Shown here piece by piece: positions 47,098-57,319 of a stretch of 64,000 nt of DNA. The notes under the pieces were generated by a model that did no database searches, was not told the origin of the DNA, and saw only the letters and a program-made list of their open reading frames with translations. Position 1 is the stretch's first letter. Each line of letters starts with the position of its first letter. This DNA comes from Stenotrophomonas sp. ESTM1D_MKCIP4_1 (GTDB taxonomy: Bacteria; Pseudomonadota; Gammaproteobacteria; Xanthomonadales; Xanthomonadaceae), in assembly GCF_003086895.1 (NCBI RefSeq), contig NZ_CP026004.1, positions 684,084 through 748,083 of the forward strand, written 5' to 3'. The position numbers were made by a program, and so were the translations under genes.

Positions 47098-48056
47098 GCG
47101 CGCTGACCTTCCCGCCGCTGCGCAGCACCGACCCGGCCGTGTTCGGTCGCGTCGCGGTGCTGCTGGGCGGCAGCTCCAGCGAACGCGAGGTGTCGCTGGA
47201 TTCGGGCCGCAACGTGCTGCAGGCGCTGCAGTCGCGCGGCGTTGATGCGTTCGCCGTGGACGGCATCCCGGCGCTGGCCAGGGCACTGGCGGCCGGTGGC
47301 GTCGACCGCGTGTTCAACATCCTGCATGGCCACAACGGTGGCGGTGAGGACGGCATCGTGCAGGGCCTGATGGACGCCTTCGGCGTGCCGTACACGGGTT
47401 CGGACGTGCTGGGTTCGGCGCTGAGCATGGACAAGATCCGCACCAAGCAGGTGTGGCTGTCGCTGGGCCTGCCGACCCCGCAGTACAGGAAAGTGGAAGC
47501 CTCCACGGTCCATGCGCTGGCCGCCGAACTCGGCCTGCCGGTGGTGGTCAAGCCGGCCAATGAAGGTTCCAGCGTGGGCATCAGCCGGGTGACCGATGAG
47601 GCCGGCCTGGACGAAGCGGTGGCCCTGGCGGCGCGCTACGACGGCCAGCTGCTGATGGAACAGATGGTGGTGGGCGATGAGCTGACCGTGGCCATCCTCG
47701 GTGATGTCGCGCTGCCCTCCATCCGCATCGTGCCCAAGGGCCAGTGGTACGACTACAACGCCAAGTACATCGCCGAGGACACCCAGTACCTGTGCCCGGG
47801 CCTGGACGGCGCTGACGAGGAAGAGATCCGCCGCATCGCCCTGGCCGCGTTCCGCGCCGCCGGCTGCCTTGGCTGGGGCCGCGTGGACGTGATGCGCGAT
47901 CGCGCCAGCGGCCGCTTCTTCCTGCTGGAAGTGAACACCGCCCCGGGCATGACCAGCCACTCGCTGGTGCCCAAGGCCGCGGCGCAGGCCGGCATCGGTT
48001 TCGAGGAGCTGGTGTGGCGCGTGCTTGAACAGACCCTGGAGGCATCGCACGCATGA
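47094..48056 (+). CDS. ddl: D-alanine:D-alanine ligase
   Basis: The 320-residue ATP-grasp enzyme has [19 protein letters not shown] near the N-terminus, [38 protein letters not shown] for ATP binding, and [19 protein letters not shown] near the C-terminus with the catalytic loop. It supplies D-Ala-D-Ala to MurF. It corresponds to ddlB in E. coli by position. ATGA overlaps exist on both sides. Confidence 0.98.
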   Translation: MSALTFPPLRSTDPAVFGRVAVLLGGSSSEREVSLDSGRNVLQALQSRGVDAFAVDGIPALARALAAGGVDRVFNILHGHNGGGEDGIVQGLMDAFGVPYTGSDVLGSALSMDKIRTKQVWLSLGLPTPQYRKVEASTVHALAAELGLPVVVKPANEGSSVGISRVTDEAGLDEAVALAARYDGQLLMEQMVVGDELTVAILGDVALPSIRIVPKGQWYDYNAKYIAEDTQYLCPGLDGADEEEIRRIALAAFRAAGCLGWGRVDVMRDRASGRFFLLEVNTAPGMTSHSLVPKAAAQAGIGFEELVWRVLEQTLEASHA

Positions 48057-48802
48057 ACGCGCTGCTGCGCATCTTCGTCTGGCTGTTGGCCCTGTCGGTG
48101 GTGGCACTACCGGTGGTGGCCGTGGTCAATGGCTGGGTTGGCGCTGAGCGCTGGCCGCTGGCGAAGCTGCGCGTGCACGGTGAATTCAAGCGGGTGCCGG
48201 CGGAACAGCTGCAGCAGGTGCTGCTGCCGTATGCGCATGCCGGTTTCTTCGCGGTCAAGCTGCAGGACGCGCAGGACGCCCTGGAAAAGCTGCCGTGGGT
48301 GGAAAGCGCGCAGGTGCGCAAGCAGTGGCCGGACGTGCTGGAAGTGACGCTGGTCGAGCACAAGCCGTTCGCGCGCTGGGGCGAAGACCGCCTGCTTTCC
48401 GAGCAGGGCAAGCTGTTCCCCACGCCGAAGAAGCTGGCCGACCTGCAGCTTCCCGAGCTGGATGGCCCGGACAGCCAGACCGAAGAAGTGGTGAAGCTGT
48501 ACAACGATGCGCGCGCGCTGTTCGCACCGGCCGGCGTGGACGTGCGCCGCCTGACCATGGACGCGCGCGGCAGCTGGTCGCTGCTGCTGAGCAATGGCAC
48601 CGAAGTGGTGGTCGGCCGTGACGATGCCCGCTCGCGCCTGCAGCGCTTCGTGCGCGTGCTGCCGCAGCTGGCCAACCAGGCCGCGCCGATCGAGCGCGCC
48701 GACCTCCGATACACCAATGGTTTCACCCTGAGCTGGGGAACGCCGGCCACGCCGGCCGGCGCACCCGCGACCCCGGCCAGAAGAACGCAGGAAAGGACAT
48801 GA
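48053..48802 (+). CDS. ftsQ: Cell division protein FtsQ
   Basis: The 249-residue bitopic protein has one N-terminal membrane segment (about 4-28). A POTRA domain follows ([25 protein letters not shown]), then the FtsQ domain starting [22 protein letters not shown] and [12 protein letters not shown]. The tail (about residues 230-249) is rich in Ala, Pro and Thr. It is the main subunit of FtsQLB. The short N-terminal cytoplasmic part is smaller than in E. coli. Overlaps of 4 nt join it to ddl and ftsA. Confidence 0.95.
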   Translation: MNALLRIFVWLLALSVVALPVVAVVNGWVGAERWPLAKLRVHGEFKRVPAEQLQQVLLPYAHAGFFAVKLQDAQDALEKLPWVESAQVRKQWPDVLEVTLVEHKPFARWGEDRLLSEQGKLFPTPKKLADLQLPELDGPDSQTEEVVKLYNDARALFAPAGVDVRRLTMDARGSWSLLLSNGTEVVVGRDDARSRLQRFVRVLPQLANQAAPIERADLRYTNGFTLSWGTPATPAGAPATPARRTQERT

Positions 48803-50034
48803 ATCGCAAGGGTGATAAATCGCTGATCGTCGGCCTGGATATCGGCACCTCCAAGGTGGTGGCGCTGGTGGGCGAGTATTCGCCGGGCAACCCGATCGAA
48901 GTGATCGGCATCGGCTCGCACGAGTCGCGTGGCCTCAAGCGCGGCGTGGTGGTGGACATCGAATCGACGGTGCAGTCCATCCAGCGCGCGGTGGAAGAGG
49001 CCGAGCTGATGGCCGGCTGCGAGATCCGCTCGGTGTATGCCTCCATTTCCGGCAACCACGTGCAGTGCAAGAACTCGCCGGGCATCGTGCCGATCCGCGA
49101 CGGGGAAGTGACCTGGGGCGACCTGGATCGCGTGCTCGACGCAGCGAAGGCGGTGGCCATTCCGGCCGACCAGAAGATCCTGCACGCCATCCCGCGCGAG
49201 TACGTGCTGGATGATTCGCAGGAAGGCATCCGCAACCCGGTCGGCATGACCGGCGTGCGCCTGGAAGTGCACGCCCACCTGGTGGTCTGCGCGCAGTCCG
49301 CTGCCGCCAACATCAGCAAGTGCGTGCAGCGCTGCGGCCTGCAGGTGGACGACCTGGTGCTGTCCTCGCTGGCTTCCAGCGTGGCGGTGCTGACCGCCGA
49401 CGAAAAGGAACTGGGCGTGGTGCTGGTCGACATGGGCGCGGGCACCACCGATATCGCGGTGTTCGTGCAGGGTGCGATCTGCCACACCGCCTCGCTGCCG
49501 ATCGCCGGCGACCACGTGACCAACGACATCGCGCACATGCTGCGCACGCCGACCCCGGAAGCCGAGCAGATCAAGGTGCGCTATGCCTGCGCCCTGGCCC
49601 AGCTGGCCACCGCCGAGGAAAGCATCCAGGTGCCGTCGGTGGGTGACCGCCCGCCGCGCCGCATGCCGCGCCATTCGCTGGCTCAGGCCGTACAGGGCCG
49701 CTACGAGGAAATCTTCGAGATGGTGCAGGCCGAACTGCGCCGCTCCGGCTTCGAGGAACTGGTGCGTGCCGGCCTGGTGCTGACCGGTGGCGCCTCGAAG
49801 ATGGAAGGCGTGGTCGAACTGGCCGAGGAAATGCTGCAGATGCCGGTACGCGTGGGCATTCCGCAGCACGTCACCGGCCTTGGCGAAGTGGTGGGCAACC
49901 CGGTGCATGCCACCGGCGTGGGCCTGCTGCTGATGGGCAGCCAGAACGAGCATCCGCGCCGGCCGTCGCTGCCGACCGGACGCGCAGGCAGCATGTTCAA
50001 GAAATTGAAGACCTGGTTCCGCGGCGAATTCTGA
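48799..50034 (+). CDS. ftsA: Cell division protein FtsA
   Basis: The 411-residue actin-like ATPase has the phosphate-1 loop LIVGLDIGTSKVVALVGEY, VVDIESTVQSIQRAVEEAE, LGVVLVDMGAGTTDIAVF (phosphate-2) and LVLTGGASKMEGVVELAEE (adenosine). The C-terminal MFKKLKTWFRGEF is the amphipathic helix that holds FtsA on the membrane. FtsA tethers FtsZ and recruits later division proteins. It is joined to ftsQ by ATGA; ftsZ starts 161 bp downstream, so a separate ftsZ promoter is likely in that gap. Confidence 0.98.
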   Translation: MNRKGDKSLIVGLDIGTSKVVALVGEYSPGNPIEVIGIGSHESRGLKRGVVVDIESTVQSIQRAVEEAELMAGCEIRSVYASISGNHVQCKNSPGIVPIRDGEVTWGDLDRVLDAAKAVAIPADQKILHAIPREYVLDDSQEGIRNPVGMTGVRLEVHAHLVVCAQSAAANISKCVQRCGLQVDDLVLSSLASSVAVLTADEKELGVVLVDMGAGTTDIAVFVQGAICHTASLPIAGDHVTNDIAHMLRTPTPEAEQIKVRYACALAQLATAEESIQVPSVGDRPPRRMPRHSLAQAVQGRYEEIFEMVQAELRRSGFEELVRAGLVLTGGASKMEGVVELAEEMLQMPVRVGIPQHVTGLGEVVGNPVHATGVGLLLMGSQNEHPRRPSLPTGRAGSMFKKLKTWFRGEF

Positions 50035-50195
50035 CGCGGAACCTGCAATACCCGGGCCTGCCCGGTTGCATTACCGGCAACAAGACGCAACAACGCAACA
50101 CACAACCCACACAGCCGCATCGGCAACATGACGCGCAAAGGCAGGAGGCCTGAACGCCCATGCCACCGACAAGCGGATACAACGAGGACACGGAC

Positions 50196-51431
50196 ATGGC
50201 GCATTTTGAACTGATCGAAAAGATGGCACCCAATGCGGTGATCAAGGTGGTTGGCGTGGGCGGCGGCGGCGGCAATGCCGTGGCGCACATGGTCAACTCG
50301 GCAGTGGATGGTGTGGAATTCATCACCGCCAACACCGACTCGCAGGCCATCAAGAATTGCGGTGCCAAGCTGCAGCTGCAGCTGGGTACCAACGTGACCA
50401 AGGGCCTGGGCGCAGGCGCGAACCCGGAAGTCGGCCGCCAGGCCGCGCTGGAAGACCGTGAGCGCATCATGGACGCCCTGCAGGGCGCGGACATGGTGTT
50501 CATCACCGCCGGCATGGGCGGCGGCACCGGCACCGGCGCTGCACCGGTGGTGGCGCAGCTGGCCAAGGAAATGGGCATCCTGACCGTGGCCGTGGTCACC
50601 AAGCCGTTCCCGTTTGAAGGCCGTCGCCGCATGCAGGTGGCGCTGAAGGGCATCGAGGAACTGAGCCAGCACTGCGACTCGCTGATCACCATTCCGAACG
50701 AAAAGCTGATCACCGTGCTGGGCCGCAACGCGACCATGATCCAGGCCTTCCGTGCCGCCAACGACGTGCTGCAGGGCGCCGTGCAGGGCATCGCCGATCT
50801 GATCGTGCGTCCGGGCCTGATCAACGTCGACTTTGCCGACGTGCGCACCGTCATGTCTGAAATGGGCCTGGCGATGATGGGTACCGGCACCGCCCGTGGC
50901 GATGACCGTGCCCAGGCCGCCGCCGAAGCCGCCATCCAGAACCCGCTGCTGGACGACGTGAACCTGGCCGGTGCCAACGGCATCCTGGTCAACATCACCG
51001 CCGGTGCCGACTTCACCATGGCCGAGTTCGACGAGATCGGCCGCACCATCGACGGCTTCGCTTCCGAAGACGCCACCGTGGTGGTGGGTACTGTGCTCGA
51101 CCCGGACATGCAGGACGAAGTGCGCGTGACCGTGGTGGCCACCGGCCTGAACCGCGTGTCGGCCAGCAAGAGCCAGCGCCCGGGCGAACGCGCGCCGATC
51201 AAGCTGGTCCGCAACGCCACCACCGGCCAGCCGGAGTTCGGCGACTTCGACAACGGCGGCGACGCGGTGTCCAAGGCAGTGGGCGGCATGGGCCTGGGCC
51301 TGCGTCGTGCCAGCAGTGACAGCGTGGCCGCTTCGACCCCGTCGGCGCCGGCTTCCTCGGCGCCGGCATCGGCCGAGCTGCCCAACGATTACCTGGACAT
51401 CCCGGCCTTCCTGCGCCGCCAGGCGGACTGA
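50196..51431 (+). CDS. ftsZ: Cell division protein FtsZ
   Basis: The ATG at 50196 gives 411 residues beginning [20 protein letters not shown], as in other gammaproteobacteria; an upstream ATG at 50160 is less likely because the GAGGA sequence fits 50196. Tubulin-type GTPase motifs are [14 protein letters not shown] and the signature [12 protein letters not shown] (about residues 106-117), with NTDSQA and the T7-like [11 protein letters not shown] (synergy loop). The C-terminal linker is Ala/Ser/Pro-rich and the tail [14 protein letters not shown] is the conserved peptide that binds FtsA and ZipA. It forms the Z ring. Confidence 0.98.
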   Translation: MAHFELIEKMAPNAVIKVVGVGGGGGNAVAHMVNSAVDGVEFITANTDSQAIKNCGAKLQLQLGTNVTKGLGAGANPEVGRQAALEDRERIMDALQGADMVFITAGMGGGTGTGAAPVVAQLAKEMGILTVAVVTKPFPFEGRRRMQVALKGIEELSQHCDSLITIPNEKLITVLGRNATMIQAFRAANDVLQGAVQGIADLIVRPGLINVDFADVRTVMSEMGLAMMGTGTARGDDRAQAAAEAAIQNPLLDDVNLAGANGILVNITAGADFTMAEFDEIGRTIDGFASEDATVVVGTVLDPDMQDEVRVTVVATGLNRVSASKSQRPGERAPIKLVRNATTGQPEFGDFDNGGDAVSKAVGGMGLGLRRASSDSVAASTPSAPASSAPASAELPNDYLDIPAFLRRQAD

Positions 51432-51615
51432 GCGGAGCCTCCCGGGGCTTGTCCCCCCCGGGTAGCGCCACCATGTCCTGAAAATGCGGGCGCCGGGCCA
51501 GGATGGGCCCGGCGGCCCTGCTTGACGTGTGTCCCACCGGCAGCCTTCAAAGGCGTTTCAGCCGGGGTATGGGACCCTGCGTGTTAATCTAGCGTGTCAC
51601 TTCCGGTCTACCCCC

Positions 51616-52527
51616 ATGATCCAGCAACGCACCCTCAAGAACACGATCCGCGCCACCGGCGTTGGCCTGCACAGCGGTGACAAGGTCTACATGACCCTGC
51701 GCCCGGCACCGGTCAACCATGGCATCGTGTTCCGGCGCGTGGATCTGGACCCGGTGGTGGAAGTGCCGGCCAAGGCCGAGCTGGTCACCGAAGTGACCCT
51801 GTGCACCGGCCTGACCTGCAACGACGCCAAGATCCAGACCGTCGAACACCTGATGTCGGCGCTGGCCGGCCTGGGTGTGGACAACATCATCGTCGAACTG
51901 TCCTCGGCCGAGCTGCCGATCATGGACGGTTCGTCCGGCCCGTTCGTGTTCCTGCTGCAGTCGGCAGGCATCGTGGAACAAGATGCGCCCAAGCGCTTCA
52001 TCCGCGTGCTGAAGACCGTGGAAGTGACCGAGGGCGACAAGGTGGCCCGCTTCACCCCGTACGAAGGGTACAAGCTGGGCTTCACCATCCAGTTCGACCA
52101 CCCGATGATCCCGGCCAAGCAGTCGCGCCAGGAAATCGAGTTCTCCACGATGGCCTACACCAAGGAAATCTCCCGCGCGCGTACCTTCGGTTTCATGCGT
52201 GACCTGGAGTACATGCGCGAGCGCAACCTGGGCCTGGGCGGTTCGATGGACAACGCCATCGTGCTGGACGAGTTCCGCGTGCTCAACGAAGACGGCCTGC
52301 GCTACGCCGACGAATTCGTGCGCCACAAGATCCTCGATGCGATCGGCGATCTGTATCTGGCCGGCGGCCAGGTGCTGGGCGCCTACGAAGGCTTCAAGTC
52401 CGGCCATGCGCTCAACAACAAGCTGGTCCGCGCGCTGATGGCCGACGCCACCGCGTGGGAGTGGGTGACCTACGAGTCGCCGACGGCCGAGGATCCGGTG
52501 GTGTACGCGGTTCCCGCTTACGCCTGA
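51616..52527 (+). CDS. lpxC: UDP-3-O-acyl-N-acetylglucosamine deacetylase
   Basis: The ATG at 51616 gives 303 residues, starting [20 protein letters not shown]. The zinc ligands are visible as the His of [16 protein letters not shown] (about 79) and in [16 protein letters not shown] (His and Asp, about 238-242), with the catalytic His in [15 protein letters not shown] (about 265). It commits UDP-GlcNAc derivatives to lipid A. Its position after ftsZ is conserved in gammaproteobacteria. A 184-bp gap from ftsZ probably contains a promoter, and a hairpin follows the gene. Confidence 0.98.
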   Translation: MIQQRTLKNTIRATGVGLHSGDKVYMTLRPAPVNHGIVFRRVDLDPVVEVPAKAELVTEVTLCTGLTCNDAKIQTVEHLMSALAGLGVDNIIVELSSAELPIMDGSSGPFVFLLQSAGIVEQDAPKRFIRVLKTVEVTEGDKVARFTPYEGYKLGFTIQFDHPMIPAKQSRQEIEFSTMAYTKEISRARTFGFMRDLEYMRERNLGLGGSMDNAIVLDEFRVLNEDGLRYADEFVRHKILDAIGDLYLAGGQVLGAYEGFKSGHALNNKLVRALMADATAWEWVTYESPTAEDPVVYAVPAYA

Positions 52528-52557
52528 CCGCCGCAGGTTGTTGAAATAAAAACAGAA

Positions 52558-52590
52558 AACGCCGCCTTCCAGGGCGGCGTTGTCGTTTCC
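52558..52590. terminator. Bidirectional terminator between lpxC and dciA
   Basis: A 9-bp stem AACGCCGCC / GGCGGCGTT with a 6-nt loop. On the plus strand the following sequence is GTCGTTT (weak); on the minus strand the stem is followed by TTTCTGTTTTTA, which is good. It probably ends dciA transcription and also helps to end lpxC transcription. Confidence 0.75.
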
Positions 52591-52809
52591 GGGCGCGGCG
52601 GGCTGAATGGCGCAGCGCGTGACGCGACTGTCGGTTCCGGATCACGGTTTTGTGAACCAGAGCGCGGGAAAGCCTGAACATAACGATTATTTAACAACAA
52701 TCTAACGACTCGACCACTCCGGGCGGCTAGGATGCGACCCGGCCCCCGAAAATGTTTCACGCTGCGGTGACACGCGCGACGGGGATCGGAGCTGGATGCT
52801 CCGTTGTTC

Positions 52810-53259
52810 TCAGGACCCGTGCTTCGGTTTGACCGGGGCATCCTGCAGGGCCGCCAAGGCGTCGCGTAGCCCTTTGTGCGTGGCGGCTGAAACTGCGTGG
52901 GGGCCATTCCGGTTGTCGTGCGCTGGGGAGCGCGTGGGAGTGGGAGACGCAGTCTTGATGGTCACCTTGGTGGCCTTCAGCCCGATGGACCGGGCCGCGT
53001 CGAGCAACTGGGCTTCGGCAAGCCGCACCTTGGCATGCCAGACCGGGGATTCGACGAGAAAAACGAGGTGTTCCCCGTCCACATTGGCCAGCCGGCAACG
53101 GTTGCGCAACGCGGGCGGTAACTGGGGGCGCAACTGACGGTCCAGCGCGTCGAGCCACAAGGCACGACGCAGAGGGTTCCCGCTTTTGTCCGCCATCACT
53201 GCATCCAGCGCCGGTTTCGGCCTGGTCGCGGGACGAACGCTGGATTTCGGCTCAGACAT
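52810..53259 (-). CDS. DciA-like (DUF721) protein, predicted replicative helicase loader
   Basis: The 149-residue basic protein has the DUF721/DciA core (about 30-100): LWLDALDRQLRPQLPPALRNRC, VDGEHLVFLVESPVWHAKVRLAEAQLL and a C-terminal basic, low-complexity region. DciA proteins load DnaB helicase in bacteria that lack DnaC or DnaI; E. coli lacks it, while Xanthomonas and Pseudomonas have it. Its neighbourhood (lpxC, M23 peptidase, secA) is conserved in those groups. It is divergent from the M23 gene with only 12 bp between the start codons. Confidence 0.75.
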   Translation of the reverse strand: MSEPKSSVRPATRPKPALDAVMADKSGNPLRRALWLDALDRQLRPQLPPALRNRCRLANVDGEHLVFLVESPVWHAKVRLAEAQLLDAARSIGLKATKVTIKTASPTPTRSPAHDNRNGPHAVSAATHKGLRDALAALQDAPVKPKHGS

Positions 53260-53271
53260 GAAAACTCACTG

Positions 53272-54225
53272 ATGGCATTCAAAAAGATCGTAATCAAAAC
53301 GCGTGAAGGGCAGGCCAAATCGCCGATCGCGCGTTTGCGGTTCTATTTCGAGGACCGCCCCCGCGCCCTGCTGGGCAGCGTGCTCGGGGTAGGCTGCATT
53401 ATCGGCCTTGCCGGTGGCTTTGGCGCCAGCGCGCTGAACGACTCGCGCCTGCAGGCCAAGGTCGACCGCCAGGAAGCGGAACTGGCCAAGGTCCAGCGCG
53501 ATGCGCAGACCCAGGTCAACGCACTGGCCGCCCGGCTGGGCGAGCTGCAGGCACAGGCCACCCGCCTGAACGCCCTCGGCGAGCGCCTGACCCAGATGGG
53601 CAAGCTGGAAGACGGCGAGTTCGACTTCAACGAGACCCCCGGCCTGGGTGACGGCGATGCCGGCGGCCCGACCGCGGACATCCCGGTGAAGGACGTCAAC
53701 GCCGACTTACAGGTGCTGGAGCAGCGCTTTGCTGCTTCAGGCCGCCAGTTGTCGGTGATGGAATCGCTGATGTTCGACCACCAGCTGCAGCAGAACGCCG
53801 TGCCCTCGCGCATGCCGATCCGCAACACCTACATCACGTCCAGCTTCGGCACCCGTGCCGATCCGTTCGGTCGCGGTGCCGCCACCCACAAGGGCATGGA
53901 CTTCCACGCCCGCGTCGGCGACCCGGTGATGTCCGTGGCCGATGGCGTGGTCAGCTTCGCCGGCGTGAAGGGCGGCTACGGCAACGTGGTCGACGTCGAC
54001 CATGGCAACGGCTATGTCACCCGCTATGCGCACAACTCGCGCCTGGTGGTGAAGGTCGGTGACCTGGTCCGTGCCGGCCAGGAAGTGGCCAAGGCCGGTT
54101 CAACCGGCCGCTCGACCGGTGCCCACGTGCACTTCGAGGTGTGGGAAAACGGCAACGTGGTCAACCCGCGCAAGTTCCTGGGTGACGGCGGCAACACGCC
54201 GGTCGGCCGCATCAGCCGCGGCTGA
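53272..54225 (+). CDS. M23 family peptidoglycan endopeptidase
   Basis: The 317-residue protein has a basic N-terminus, one membrane segment (about residues 35-58, LLGSVLGVGCIIGLAGGFGA), a periplasmic coiled coil (about 62-115) and a C-terminal LytM/M23 domain. Zinc-binding motifs are ATHKGMDFHARVGDPV (His and Asp) and TGAHVHFEVWENG (HVH). Substrate specificity is expected for stem-peptide crosslinks. Similar membrane-anchored M23 proteins next to secA or lpxC are frequent in gammaproteobacteria. The start codon lies 12 bp from that of dciA. No -10/-35 pair is visible in the short gap, so promoters must lie inside the opposite gene. Confidence 0.92.
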   Translation: MAFKKIVIKTREGQAKSPIARLRFYFEDRPRALLGSVLGVGCIIGLAGGFGASALNDSRLQAKVDRQEAELAKVQRDAQTQVNALAARLGELQAQATRLNALGERLTQMGKLEDGEFDFNETPGLGDGDAGGPTADIPVKDVNADLQVLEQRFAASGRQLSVMESLMFDHQLQQNAVPSRMPIRNTYITSSFGTRADPFGRGAATHKGMDFHARVGDPVMSVADGVVSFAGVKGGYGNVVDVDHGNGYVTRYAHNSRLVVKVGDLVRAGQEVAKAGSTGRSTGAHVHFEVWENGNVVNPRKFLGDGGNTPVGRISRG

Positions 54226-54235
54226 ACCCAGCGCC

Positions 54236-54336
54236 GGGGTCAGAGCCCTTTCGCCGTGGCGAAAGGGATCCGACCCCGATCCGCCGGACCCGCCCGGGGG
54301 CGGATCCCTTCCGCAACGCGGAAGGGCTCTGACCCC
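54236..54336 (+). repeat. Two GGGGTC-family palindromes upstream of secA
   Basis: The first unit is GGGGTCAGAG, stem CCCTTTCGC/GCGAAAGGG with loop CGTG-like bases, ATCCGACCCC. The second is GGGGGCGGAT, stem CCCTTCCGC, loop AAC, GCGGAAGGG, CTCTGACCCC. Both inner stems differ from the CCCTTTCC type but are fully paired, which again shows covariation. Confidence 0.85.
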
Positions 54337-54375
54337 ATCGCCGAAGGGTTGAAACCCCTCATGCCCGTCCCAAGC

Positions 54376-54422
54376 TACAATGGGTGTTGCCATCGACAGG
54401 GCGCCAGGCGCCCTGTTTCGTT
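54376..54422 (+). promoter_or_regulatory. Probable secA promoter and leader hairpin
   Basis: TACAAT (54376-54381) is a near-perfect -10 hexamer. TTGAAA is the closest -35-like sequence but the 21-bp spacer is too long. About 15 nt downstream the transcript would form CAGGGCG/CGCCCTG (54397-54415) followed by TTTCGTTT, which resembles a terminator or attenuator in the secA leader, 70 nt before the start codon. Confidence 0.5.
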
Positions 54423-54485
54423 TGCGGCGGACGGATCCCCAGGGGGACGACCGGGCCGCTGTGTCCATCCAACCCGGTTCCTTCA

Positions 54486-57218
54486 ATGATCAACAGCCTG
54501 CTTACCCGCGTATTTGGCAGTCGTAACGAACGACAGCTGCGCCAGCTCAACCGCATCGTCGCCAAGATCAATGCGCTGGAGCCGGAGATCGAGAAGCTTT
54601 CCGACGAGCAGCTGCAGGCCAAGACGCCGGAGTTCAAGCAGCGCATCGCCGGTGGTGAAGCCCTGGACAAGGTGCTGCCGGAAGCCTTCGCGGTCTGCCG
54701 CGAAGCCGGCCGCCGCGTGCTGGGCATGCGCCACTACGACGTGCAGCTGATCGGCGGCATGGTGCTTCACCTGGGCAAGATCGCAGAAATGCGCACCGGT
54801 GAAGGCAAGACCCTGGTGGCGACCCTGCCGGTGTACCTGAACGCGCTGGAAGGCAAGGGCGTGCATGTGGTCACCGTCAACGACTACCTGGCCCGCCGCG
54901 ACGCCGCCCAGATGGGCAAGCTGTACAACTGGCTGGGCCTGAGCGTGGGCGTGGTCTACCCGGGCATGCCGCACAGCGACAAGCGCGAAGCCTATGCCTC
55001 GGACATCACCTACGGCACCAACAACGAATTCGGTTTCGACTACCTGCGCGACAACATGGCGCTGTCCAAGGCCGACCGCTACCAGCGCGGCCTGCACTAC
55101 GCCATCGTCGACGAAGTCGACTCCATCCTGATCGACGAAGCGCGTACCCCGCTGATCATCTCCGGCCCGGCCGACGATTCCCCGGAGCTGTACATCCGCG
55201 TCAACCGCGTCGTGCCGAACCTGGTCAAGCAGGAAGCGGAAGACGGCGAGGGCGATTTCTGGGTCGATGAGAAGGGCAAGCAGGTGCACCTGTCCGAAGC
55301 GGGCATGGAGCATGCCGAGCAGCTGCTGGTGGACGCCGGCATCCTCGACAGCGAGACCGAGGGCCTGTACGCGCCGCAGAACCTGACCGTGGTCCACCAC
55401 CTCAACGCCGCCCTGCGCGCGCACGCCATCTACCAGCGTGACGTGGACTACATCGTGCGCGATGGCGAAGTGGTCATCGTCGATGAGTTCACCGGCCGCA
55501 CCCTGGCCGGCCGCCGCTGGTCCGACGGCCTGCACCAGGCGGTGGAAGCGAAGGAAGGCGTGCCGGTCCAGCGCGAGAACCAGACGCTGGCCAGCATCAC
55601 CTTCCAGAACCTGTTCCGCATGTACAAGAAGCTGTCCGGCATGACCGGTACGGCTGATACCGAAGCGTTCGAGTTCCAGAGCATCTACGGCCTGGAAGTG
55701 GTGGTCATCCCGACCAATCGCCCGACCATCCGCAAGGACAGCCCGGACCAGGTGTTCCTCAACCGCAAGGGCAAGTTCAATGCGGTGCTGGCCGACATCG
55801 AAGAGTGCGCCAAGCGCGGCCAGCCGGTGCTGGTGGGTACCACCTCGATCGAAACCTCGGAAATGCTGTCCGAGCACCTGAGCAAGGCCGGCGTGAAGCA
55901 CGAAGTGCTCAACGCCAAGCAGCACGACCGCGAAGCGACCATCGTCGCCAACGCCGGTCGTCCGGCCGCCGTGACCATCGCCACCAACATGGCCGGCCGT
56001 GGTACCGACATCGTGCTGGGCGGTTCGCTGGAAGCGGAAATCCACGCCCTGGGCGAGGACGCGACCGACGAGCAGAAGGCTGCGGTCAAGGCCGAATGGC
56101 AGAAGCGCCATGACGCGGTGAAGGCCGCCGGCGGCCTGCACATCGTGGGTACCGAGCGCCATGAATCGCGCCGTATCGACAACCAGCTGCGTGGCCGTTC
56201 GGGCCGCCAGGGTGATCCGGGTTCGTCCCGCTTCTACCTGTCGCTGGAAGACAACCTGATGCGCATCTTCGCCTCCGACTGGGTGCAGAAGGCCATGCGC
56301 ATGATGGGCATGAAGGAAGACGACGTCATCGAGGACCGCCTGGTCAGCCGCCAGATCGAAAAGGCGCAGCGCAAGGTCGAGGCCCACAACTTCGACATCC
56401 GCAAGAACCTGCTGGACTTCGACGACGTCAACAACGACCAGCGCAAGGTGATCTACGCCCAGCGTGATGAACTGCTGGACGCCGAATCGGTGAAGGACAA
56501 CGTCGATGGCATCCGCGACGACGTGATCTTCGACATCGTCGCCCGCTTCGTGCCGCCGAACTCGGTGGACGAACAGTGGGACCTGCGTGGCCTGGAAGCG
56601 ACCCTGGAGTCGGATTTCGGCCTGCAGATGTCGCTGGTGGACCTGGTCAAGTCGCACGAGGAACTGGACGCCGAAGGCATCGCTGCCAAGGTGCAGGAAC
56701 GCATCAACCAGCACTTCGCCGAGAAGGAAGCCGGCGTGGGCGAGGAAACCATGCGTGCGCTGGAAAAGCACGTGATGCTGACCGTGCTCGACCAGAGCTG
56801 GAAGGAACACCTGGCCCGCATGGACTACCTGCGCCAGGGCATCTACCTGCGCGGTTACGCGCAGAAGCAGCCCAAGCAGGAGTACAAGAAGGAAGCCTTC
56901 GAGCTGTTCTCGGACATGCTGGAGAACGTCAAGCGCGAAGTAGTGACCCTGCTGGCCCGCGTGCGCATCCGCAGCGATGAGGAAGTGCAGGCGCTGGAAG
57001 CGGCCGAACGGCAGCAGGTGGAAGCCCGCCTGAGCCAGTCGCAGTTCCAGCACCAGGATGCCGGCAGCTACAGCGCCGACGAGGAAGCCGCGCAGGTGGA
57101 GGCCGCCCAGCAGGGTGTGTCGCCGCTGCAGCGTGACGAGCCGAAGATCGGCCGCAACGATCCGTGCCCCTGCGGCAGTGGCAAGAAGTACAAGCACTGC
57201 CACGGCCAGCTGAGCTGA
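54486..57218 (+). CDS. secA: Protein translocase ATPase SecA
   Basis: The ATG at 54486 gives 910 residues starting [20 protein letters not shown]. The DEAD-like ATPase has Walker A in [20 protein letters not shown], Walker B in [20 protein letters not shown], and motif V/VI segments [15 protein letters not shown] and [21 protein letters not shown]. Helical scaffold and two-helix-finger regions follow. The C-terminal zinc motif is [14 protein letters not shown]. SecA drives export through SecYEG. The frame is open upstream but contains no plausible start closer to the family N-terminus. A good terminator follows. Confidence 0.98.
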   Translation: MINSLLTRVFGSRNERQLRQLNRIVAKINALEPEIEKLSDEQLQAKTPEFKQRIAGGEALDKVLPEAFAVCREAGRRVLGMRHYDVQLIGGMVLHLGKIAEMRTGEGKTLVATLPVYLNALEGKGVHVVTVNDYLARRDAAQMGKLYNWLGLSVGVVYPGMPHSDKREAYASDITYGTNNEFGFDYLRDNMALSKADRYQRGLHYAIVDEVDSILIDEARTPLIISGPADDSPELYIRVNRVVPNLVKQEAEDGEGDFWVDEKGKQVHLSEAGMEHAEQLLVDAGILDSETEGLYAPQNLTVVHHLNAALRAHAIYQRDVDYIVRDGEVVIVDEFTGRTLAGRRWSDGLHQAVEAKEGVPVQRENQTLASITFQNLFRMYKKLSGMTGTADTEAFEFQSIYGLEVVVIPTNRPTIRKDSPDQVFLNRKGKFNAVLADIEECAKRGQPVLVGTTSIETSEMLSEHLSKAGVKHEVLNAKQHDREATIVANAGRPAAVTIATNMAGRGTDIVLGGSLEAEIHALGEDATDEQKAAVKAEWQKRHDAVKAAGGLHIVGTERHESRRIDNQLRGRSGRQGDPGSSRFYLSLEDNLMRIFASDWVQKAMRMMGMKEDDVIEDRLVSRQIEKAQRKVEAHNFDIRKNLLDFDDVNNDQRKVIYAQRDELLDAESVKDNVDGIRDDVIFDIVARFVPPNSVDEQWDLRGLEATLESDFGLQMSLVDLVKSHEELDAEGIAAKVQERINQHFAEKEAGVGEETMRALEKHVMLTVLDQSWKEHLARMDYLRQGIYLRGYAQKQPKQEYKKEAFELFSDMLENVKREVVTLLARVRIRSDEEVQALEAAERQQVEARLSQSQFQHQDAGSYSADEEAAQVEAAQQGVSPLQRDEPKIGRNDPCPCGSGKKYKHCHGQLS

Positions 57219-57223
57219 CCCCG

Positions 57224-57252
57224 GAAGCCCCGCGAAAGCGGGGCTTCTTCGT
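57224..57252 (+). terminator. Rho-independent terminator after secA
   Basis: A 10-bp stem GAAGCCCCGC / GCGGGGCTTC with a GAAA tetraloop is followed by TTCGTTG. It begins 6 nt after the secA stop codon. Confidence 0.88.
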
Positions 57253-57319
57253 TGTGGGCGAGGGCGCGGGCCCGCTGCCGGCATTGCGCCGGGCCCGGTC
57301 GATTCGGCATTCTGCCCCC

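Noticed and set aside
47581..49953. 790-codon open frame antisense to ddl, ftsQ and ftsA
   Set aside because: Crosses three well-established genes on the opposite strand and has no motif or ribosome-binding site.
54483..57284. 933-codon open frame antisense to secA
   Set aside because: Shadow of a highly biased codon usage gene; no start region, no motifs, complete overlap with secA.
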